A stretch of 64,000 nt of DNA from Melioribacteraceae bacterium (GTDB taxonomy: Bacteria; Bacteroidota; Ignavibacteria; Ignavibacteriales; Melioribacteraceae), in contig JAKIUC010000004.1 in NCBI GenBank assembly GCA_021647785.1, positions 1 through 64,000 on the forward strand. Direction: 5' to 3'. The position numbers and the translations under genes were made by a program. Positions 60,215-64,000 of the stretch are shown here, piece after piece (position 1 is the stretch's first letter; each line of letters begins with the position of its first letter). The notes beneath the pieces are model-generated. The model was not told the DNA's origin, did no database searches, and saw only the letters and a program-made list of their open reading frames with translations.

Positions 60215-60845
60215 AAAAGAGAAAGATAGAATTATAAAAATAACAGAAATTCTGATTAAAGAATATCCACTTATTAAAATTGCATTAGACCATGAATCAC
60301 CATTCGAGTTATTAATTGCTACTATGCTCTCTGCACAATGTACAGATGCACGAGTGAATATTGTTACCAAAGATTTATTTCAAAAATATAAATCGCCGAG
60401 AGATTATCTGAATGTTACTCAGGAAGAATTAGGTAAAGATATTTTTTCAACCGGATTTTATAATCAAAAATCGAAAAGCATTCAAGCATGCTGCACGCAG
60501 CTAATTGAGAAACACAGTGGTGAAGTTCCCGCAGATTTTGAAGCACTTACAAAACTTTCGGGAGTTGGAAGAAAAACTGCATCGGTAGTTGCTGGTAATG
60601 CGTTTGGAATTCCCGCAATTGCTGTGGATACTCACGTAATTAGAATTACAAATCTATTGGGTTTTGTTAACACAAAAGATGCAAAAAAAATTGAAGTAAA
60701 ATTAAAGGAATTATTATCAGAAAAGTATTGGGTTAACTTCACTCATTGGATAATATCGCATGGTAGAAAAATCTGCATTGCAAGGCGCCCGAAATGTTTA
60801 GAGTGTGTTCTGATTAATTATTGTCCCAATAGAAAAAATGAGTAG
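60204..60845 (+). CDS. nth: Endonuclease III
   Basis: 213 residues from ATG 60204; a TTG at 60198 is less likely. It is a DNA glycosylase/AP lyase for oxidised pyrimidines. Helix-hairpin-helix LSGVGRKTASVV holds the catalytic Lys, and VDTHVIRITN the catalytic Asp. The C-terminal 4Fe-4S loop C-x6-C-x2-C-x5-C is seen in CIARRPKCLECVLINYC. 'MLSAQCTDARVN' is typical of the N-terminus. Length is normal. Confidence 0.96.
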   Translation: MTIKKEKDRIIKITEILIKEYPLIKIALDHESPFELLIATMLSAQCTDARVNIVTKDLFQKYKSPRDYLNVTQEELGKDIFSTGFYNQKSKSIQACCTQLIEKHSGEVPADFEALTKLSGVGRKTASVVAGNAFGIPAIAVDTHVIRITNLLGFVNTKDAKKIEVKLKELLSEKYWVNFTHWIISHGRKICIARRPKCLECVLINYCPNRKNE

Positions 60846-60875
60846 GGTGGATATTTTTTTTACTTTTAAGTAATT

Positions 60876-61014
60876 GAAGGCTTTGCATAACCTAAAAACA
60901 AATGTCATTCCAAATGTTTTTGTTGGGAATCCCCCTCAAAAGTATAGATTCCGTCCCGCCTCCTATGCGGGATCACGGACAATGACAAACTTTAGAGGGT
61001 TATGCAAAGGCTTC
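60876..61014. mobile_element. Small inverted-repeat element (second MITE-like family)
   Basis: GAAGGCTTTGCATAACC (60876-60892) and GGTTATGCAAAGGCTTC (60998-61014) are inverted with one mismatch, enclosing 105 bases. A nested 'tgtcatt...aatgaca' pair and 'cccgcctcctatgcggga' lie inside. No coding potential. It fills the gap between nth and the HD-domain gene. Confidence 0.8.
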
Positions 61015-61038
61015 TAATATCAATAATGGGTTATAAAA

Positions 61039-61602
61039 ATGGATAAAGAATTAAGTAGAGAAGAGTGTTTTAAAATATTGAAAGAATATACAAAGAGTGA
61101 GTCTTTGCTAAAGCATGCCTATGCTGTAGAAACATGCCTTGTGGCTTATGCTAAAAAATTTGGAGAAGATGAAAAATATTGGGGAAATATTGGGCTACTT
61201 CATGATTTCGATTACGAAAAATTTCCAACTGCAGAGGAGCATCCGTATAAAGGGAATGAGATATTAAAAGAGTTAGGGTTCTCGGTAGAATTTAGGAATA
61301 CAATAATGTCTCATGCAGAATATACTGGAATTCCACGGGAGACTAAACTTCAAAAAACTCTCTTTGCTTGCGATGAGCTTACATGGTTTATTACAGCTGT
61401 AACTTATGTTCGTCCAAGTAAATCGATAGAAGAAGTAAAAGTTAAATCGGTTAAAAAGAAATTAAAAGATAAAGGATTTGCACGTGCAGTAAATAGGGAG
61501 GAGATATTTAAAGGCACTGAGGAGTTAGGCATTCCACTTGATGAACATATCCAATTCTGCATAGATGCAATGAAGGGTAACAAAGAATTACTTGGATTAT
61601 GA
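61039..61602 (+). CDS. HD-domain (HDIG-type) phosphohydrolase
   Basis: A 187-residue cytoplasmic protein. Metal ligands of the HD family: LLKHAYAVETCL (H), GNIGLLHDFDYEKFP (HD), and 'EFRNTIMSHAEYTG' (H), with a later Asp in ACDELTWFITA. HDIG proteins of this size act on nucleotides or are of unknown specificity. The stop overlaps the next gene by four bases (ATGA). Confidence 0.85.
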   Translation: MDKELSREECFKILKEYTKSESLLKHAYAVETCLVAYAKKFGEDEKYWGNIGLLHDFDYEKFPTAEEHPYKGNEILKELGFSVEFRNTIMSHAEYTGIPRETKLQKTLFACDELTWFITAVTYVRPSKSIEEVKVKSVKKKLKDKGFARAVNREEIFKGTEELGIPLDEHIQFCIDAMKGNKELLGL

Positions 61603-62729
61603 CCAGTAAAAAAAAACACATACTAATTCTTTTGCTTCTCACTATTTTCTCAATCTTTCTTTCCGGCTCCATTGATTACAAAAATAGTTCTTATTCAAAT
61701 ATGGATATGAATAAATATATTTCAATGGCTGAGGCATCTCCCGGAATTGAGACAAATATAATTAGACCATTTGTTTACAGAATTGCAGTACCTTGGTTAG
61801 CTGGTTTGCTTCCGTTTTCAATAGCAGTAAGTTTTTTGATACTTAATTCCGTTTCCTTGTTCTTACTTTCAATTGTTTTTTATCTGTTTCTGTTGGAGTA
61901 TAAAACGGATGAAAAATTAGCTTTAGTAATAACTATTATTTTTCAGTTTAATAGATATTTTTTTCAGTTTTTAGGTTGGAATTATTTTCAAGTAAGTGAT
62001 ACCCTTTCACTTACCTTGCTCTTTTATTCGTTTATTTTACTGCGGCACAGAAGTTTTGTTCAATTATTTTTTGTAATGGTTTTTGGAGTTTTAGTAAAAG
62101 AATATATATTGATATTTATCCCCGCGGGCTTTGCACTACTATTTGAAAGAAAATTAATTAAAAAGGAATTACTTTCTTTCTCGGTTGTAAGTTTTGTATC
62201 AGTTTTAACTTTTTGGGGTATTCGGAAACTAATACCAACAGAGGCAGGGGAGAGTTTATTTATTCAATACACAACTCAACTTATTTATTATTCGGAACCA
62301 ATTTTATTAATAAAGAGATTTATTATTCCATCCTTACCATTTGGTTTACTTCCACTTCTTTTTTATAAAGATTTATTTTACTTTTTTGAAAAAAACAAAC
62401 ACCTTTTTATATATTCGTTAACCGTAGTTATTCTATCCTTTTTTGGAGAGTCTGAAAGATTAATGGCTCCCTTAGCACCAATATATTTTTTATTTATTGC
62501 TGAGTTGATAACTAAATATTTTATAACAGAACCAGAAAAAACATTTAAAAACAATCTAATAATTTCTCTAATTATTATAGCTTTTCTTACATCATTCTAC
62601 CATTTGTGGGGTGTGCTAAAATTACCAAATGAGTACTATTCTATGATTTCCACTTTTGTTTTTACAATTGCAGTAACATTGGTTTTTTTGAGTAAACGAA
62701 TTGCTAACAATTCTGCCATGCGGGACTAA
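61599..62729 (+). CDS. Polytopic membrane protein of unknown function
   Basis: 376 residues with about nine transmembrane segments starting at residue 8. A conserved-looking early loop 'NKYISMAEASPGIETNIIRPFVYRIAVPWLAGLL' and 'VKEYILIFIPAGFALLFERK' recall GT-C glycosyltransferase-like proteins (undecaprenyl-sugar users), but no catalytic Asp-Glu pair is clear. It is translationally coupled to the HD protein. The C-terminal residues SAMRD are encoded by an intergenic repeat (tgccatgcggga), so the native tail may be truncated or extended. Confidence 0.6.
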   Translation: MTSKKKHILILLLLTIFSIFLSGSIDYKNSSYSNMDMNKYISMAEASPGIETNIIRPFVYRIAVPWLAGLLPFSIAVSFLILNSVSLFLLSIVFYLFLLEYKTDEKLALVITIIFQFNRYFFQFLGWNYFQVSDTLSLTLLFYSFILLRHRSFVQLFFVMVFGVLVKEYILIFIPAGFALLFERKLIKKELLSFSVVSFVSVLTFWGIRKLIPTEAGESLFIQYTTQLIYYSEPILLIKRFIIPSLPFGLLPLLFYKDLFYFFEKNKHLFIYSLTVVILSFFGESERLMAPLAPIYFLFIAELITKYFITEPEKTFKNNLIISLIIIAFLTSFYHLWGVLKLPNEYYSMISTFVFTIAVTLVFLSKRIANNSAMRD

Positions 62730-62755
62730 ATAATTCGGGAAAGTTAATCCCGCCC
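62714..62755. repeat. 'cccgccatgcgggat'-type repeat overlapping a stop codon
   Basis: 'tctgccatgcgggactaaataattcgggaaagttaatcccgcccctg' contains the GCATGCGGGA word seen in three other intergenic repeats here. It forms the last codons and stop of the preceding membrane protein gene, then continues into the gap to 62924, which otherwise shows no feature. Confidence 0.5.
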
Positions 62756-62924
62756 CTGCAAGCATTGTTTAGTATGCTTATTTTTATATCTACTTTTGCT
62801 TGTTATGCAAAACCGTCTCCAAGGGAATTCCATCAGCACTAATTTGTGCCTCAGTAGTTTTTTTTTGATTTTTTTATCAATCTAAGTAACTTTGCAAGTT
62901 AAAATTAAAAAAGGATTGAGATTT

Positions 62925-63197
62925 ATGCCAACGTATGATTATAAATGTAAAGAGTGTGGAATTACTTTTGAGTTATTTCAAAAAATGACGGATGAACATA
63001 TAAAGAATTGCATTGAGTGTGGTGGTGAAGTTAAGAGATTAATTGGGAGCGGAATGACACCAATATTTAAGGGTAGTGGGTTTTATGAAACAGATTATAA
63101 AGCGAAAAAGTCTCCATCTAAAGAGACAGAAAAACCTACAGCTAAAACCCCTGAAAAGAAAGAGAGTAAAAAAGTAGAAACTAAGAAATCTGCTTAA
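62925..63197 (+). CDS. FmdB-family zinc ribbon protein
   Basis: 90 residues from ATG 62925 with AAGGATTGAG ribosome region; an open frame from 62892 lacks family similarity. MPTYDYKCKECGITFELFQKM... CIECGGEVKRLIGSGMTPIFKGSGFYETDY is the FmdB/CxxC_CxxC_SSSS regulatory zinc ribbon (two C-x-x-C pairs). A lysine-rich low-complexity tail follows (about 65-90). Role unknown; family members are putative regulators. Confidence 0.88.
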   Translation: MPTYDYKCKECGITFELFQKMTDEHIKNCIECGGEVKRLIGSGMTPIFKGSGFYETDYKAKKSPSKETEKPTAKTPEKKESKKVETKKSA

Positions 63198-63227
63198 ATT
63201 AGTTTTTTATTAGAAAATGATGAAGAT

Positions 63228-63298
63228 TATACACAACACAAATTGTCAGTAAGAGTCATTCTACAGACTTACATGACTGATATTTCATTATCGGTATA
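63228..63298. mobile_element. MITE-like element (copy 4, short)
   Basis: 71 bp between TATACACAACACAAATTGTC and CATTATCGGTATA, the same pair of ends as copy 1, with the middle reduced. It lies 28 bases upstream of the truncated DUF418-type gene. Confidence 0.65.
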
Positions 63299-63326
63299 GT
63301 ATTAAGTTGAAATTTACGAAAGCTAA

Positions 63327-63577
63327 ATGACAAATAGATTAGTAGGTATTGATGTTGCACGAGCATTAGCAATTATGGGGATGATAATTGTTAATTTCAA
63401 AATTGCTTTCGGTGAGAATGGAAACGAAGTTTATAAATTATTTGCAAGTCTCTTTGAAGGTAAGGCTGCCGCCACTTTTGTACTCCTTGCTGGCGTTGGT
63501 ATTGCATTTATCTCTAATAATGCAATTAGAAACAATGATGAATTAAAACTTATTCGTTATAAACGTTTTGGAGTAAG
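63327..63577 (+). pseudogene. DUF418/HGSNAT-like membrane acyltransferase, N-terminal fragment
   Basis: The start TNRLVGIDVARALAIMGMIIVNFKIAF and 'FEGKAAATFVLLAGVGIAFISN' are the first helices of DUF418 / heparan-alpha-glucosaminide N-acetyltransferase-like proteins (usually 350-400 aa). After about residue 83 (RYKRFGVS) homology is lost; the remaining 36 residues read through antisense of the restriction endonuclease gene. The gene is broken at about 63575, next to that gene's stop codon. Confidence 0.78.
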
Positions 63578-64000
63578 TTATTGTTTTTTCTTTTCAGAAT
63601 TATACTCTACTAATTTTTCCCAATTGATTTTGCCATTGTCATCGCAAAACTCAATTGTAAATTCTTTTGTAAACTTATTTAAAATTTGAGAGTGTGATTT
63701 TAAAAATTCATCGTTCCTTTCTTTTGCTTTATGTCCCAAAGGTTCAATGATTTTTGTGTATAAATCAGATTCGTCTGAAATAAAGGCCCAAAACTCTTGT
63801 CCGCAATATTTAAAATAATCTCCTTTGTCATGATTATTGTCGATACCATAGCAACACCCATTTACAGATACAATATTCAATTTGGAATTACTTGTTCTTA
63901 ATGTCTTTTTTGCTATTTTGAAATCGGACACCATTTTTTTTACTTGACTGCTATTTCCCCAATTCGGACCAGATTTGATATTTACTATATATCTTACGTT
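63578..64000 (-). CDS. Type II restriction endonuclease (PmeII-like), C-terminal part (5' partial at window edge)
   Basis: The frame is open without interruption from the right edge (64000) to the stop at 63578, 140 residues. It reads YIVNIKSGPNWGNSSQVKKM at the edge, then KKTLRTSNSKLNIVSVNGCCYG, KGDYFKYCGQEFWAFISDESDLYTKIIEPLGHKAKERNDEF. The 'VNIKSGPNWGNSSQ' segment holds the Lys of a PD-(D/E)xK core. An ATG at 63934 (MVSDFKIAK) is internal, not the start. From memory this pattern matches the PmeII-family type II endonucleases. The methyltransferase, if present, is outside the window. Confidence 0.72.
   Translation of the reverse strand, partial: NVRYIVNIKSGPNWGNSSQVKKMVSDFKIAKKTLRTSNSKLNIVSVNGCCYGIDNNHDKGDYFKYCGQEFWAFISDESDLYTKIIEPLGHKAKERNDEFLKSHSQILNKFTKEFTIEFCDDNGKINWEKLVEYNSEKKKQ

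Overview
The window is a low-GC chromosomal segment from a Gram-negative, FCB-group bacterium, most likely an Ignavibacteria/Melioribacter-like lineage (Ignavibacteriota) and not a classical Bacteroidetes. The sequence evidence is a fused lpxC-fabZ gene, separate hldE kinase and adenylyltransferase genes, tandem ompH/skp genes behind bamA, and a secreted amidase ending in a YPNPFNP-type T9SS sorting domain. The -35/-10 promoters I can see look like ordinary sigma70 promoters (TTGACA-17-TATCTT), not the Bacteroidetes type. No rRNA, tRNA or CRISPR array was recognised.

Layout. 1-5 kb: the end of an IS5-type element has cut into the last gene of a YtrA-regulated ABC exporter cluster (GntR regulator, ATPase, three paralogous permeases). 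The cluster also holds two four-helix-bundle (23S IVS-type) genes, one broken by a small MITE-like element, and four copies of a ~100 bp repeat. 5-8.3 kb: a MerR/GyrI-like regulator with a diagnostic 19-bp-spacer promoter, an outer-membrane barrel protein and a membrane metallophosphoesterase. 8.3-29.7 kb: an envelope-biogenesis block on the minus strand: uppS-bamA-skp-skp-lpxD-lpxC/fabZ-lpxA-lipoate ligase, then a propeller protein-hldE1-hldE2-tamB, then rnr and a metallopeptidase/TolB/barrel protein. 29.8-31.2 kb: a lexA operon with a perfect SOS palindrome and two small co-transcribed genes. 31.2-33.2 kb: a secreted PGRP-type amidase.

34-59.4 kb: an accessory carbohydrate region. Two response regulators flank a propeller histidine kinase. 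They are followed, mostly on the plus strand, by a sulfatase, a GH116-type glycosidase, a GH36-type alpha-galactosidase-like enzyme, a sugar isomerase/epimerase, a sodium:solute symporter, a Gfo/Idh/MocA oxidoreductase, three secreted amidohydrolases (one a chimera), a GH2 enzyme, an acetylxylan-esterase-like hydrolase and a GH63-like alpha/alpha-barrel enzyme. There is no SusC/SusD pair. A small toxin-antitoxin pair, with the toxin frameshifted in an A8 tract, sits inside. About 17 kb of this region is bounded by inverted copies of a mosaic intergenic repeat (near 33.55-33.85 and 50.83-51.02 kb).

59.9-64 kb: a thioredoxin-like ferredoxin, nth, an HD hydrolase, a membrane protein of unknown function, a FmdB-type zinc ribbon, and a DUF418-type gene cut after about 83 codons where a type II restriction endonuclease gene (continuing past the window edge) begins on the other strand.

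Intergenic DNA is rich in short repeats: a MITE-like family with TATACCGACAAT and ATTTGTGTTGTGTATATA ends, several long hairpins, and a shuffled family containing 'gagtctcacagac'-type modules. The most unusual points are the chimeric amidohydrolase, the repeat-bounded carbohydrate module with its split one-and-a-half two-component system, the SOS operon with two uncharacterised small proteins, and the gene disruptions by small elements.
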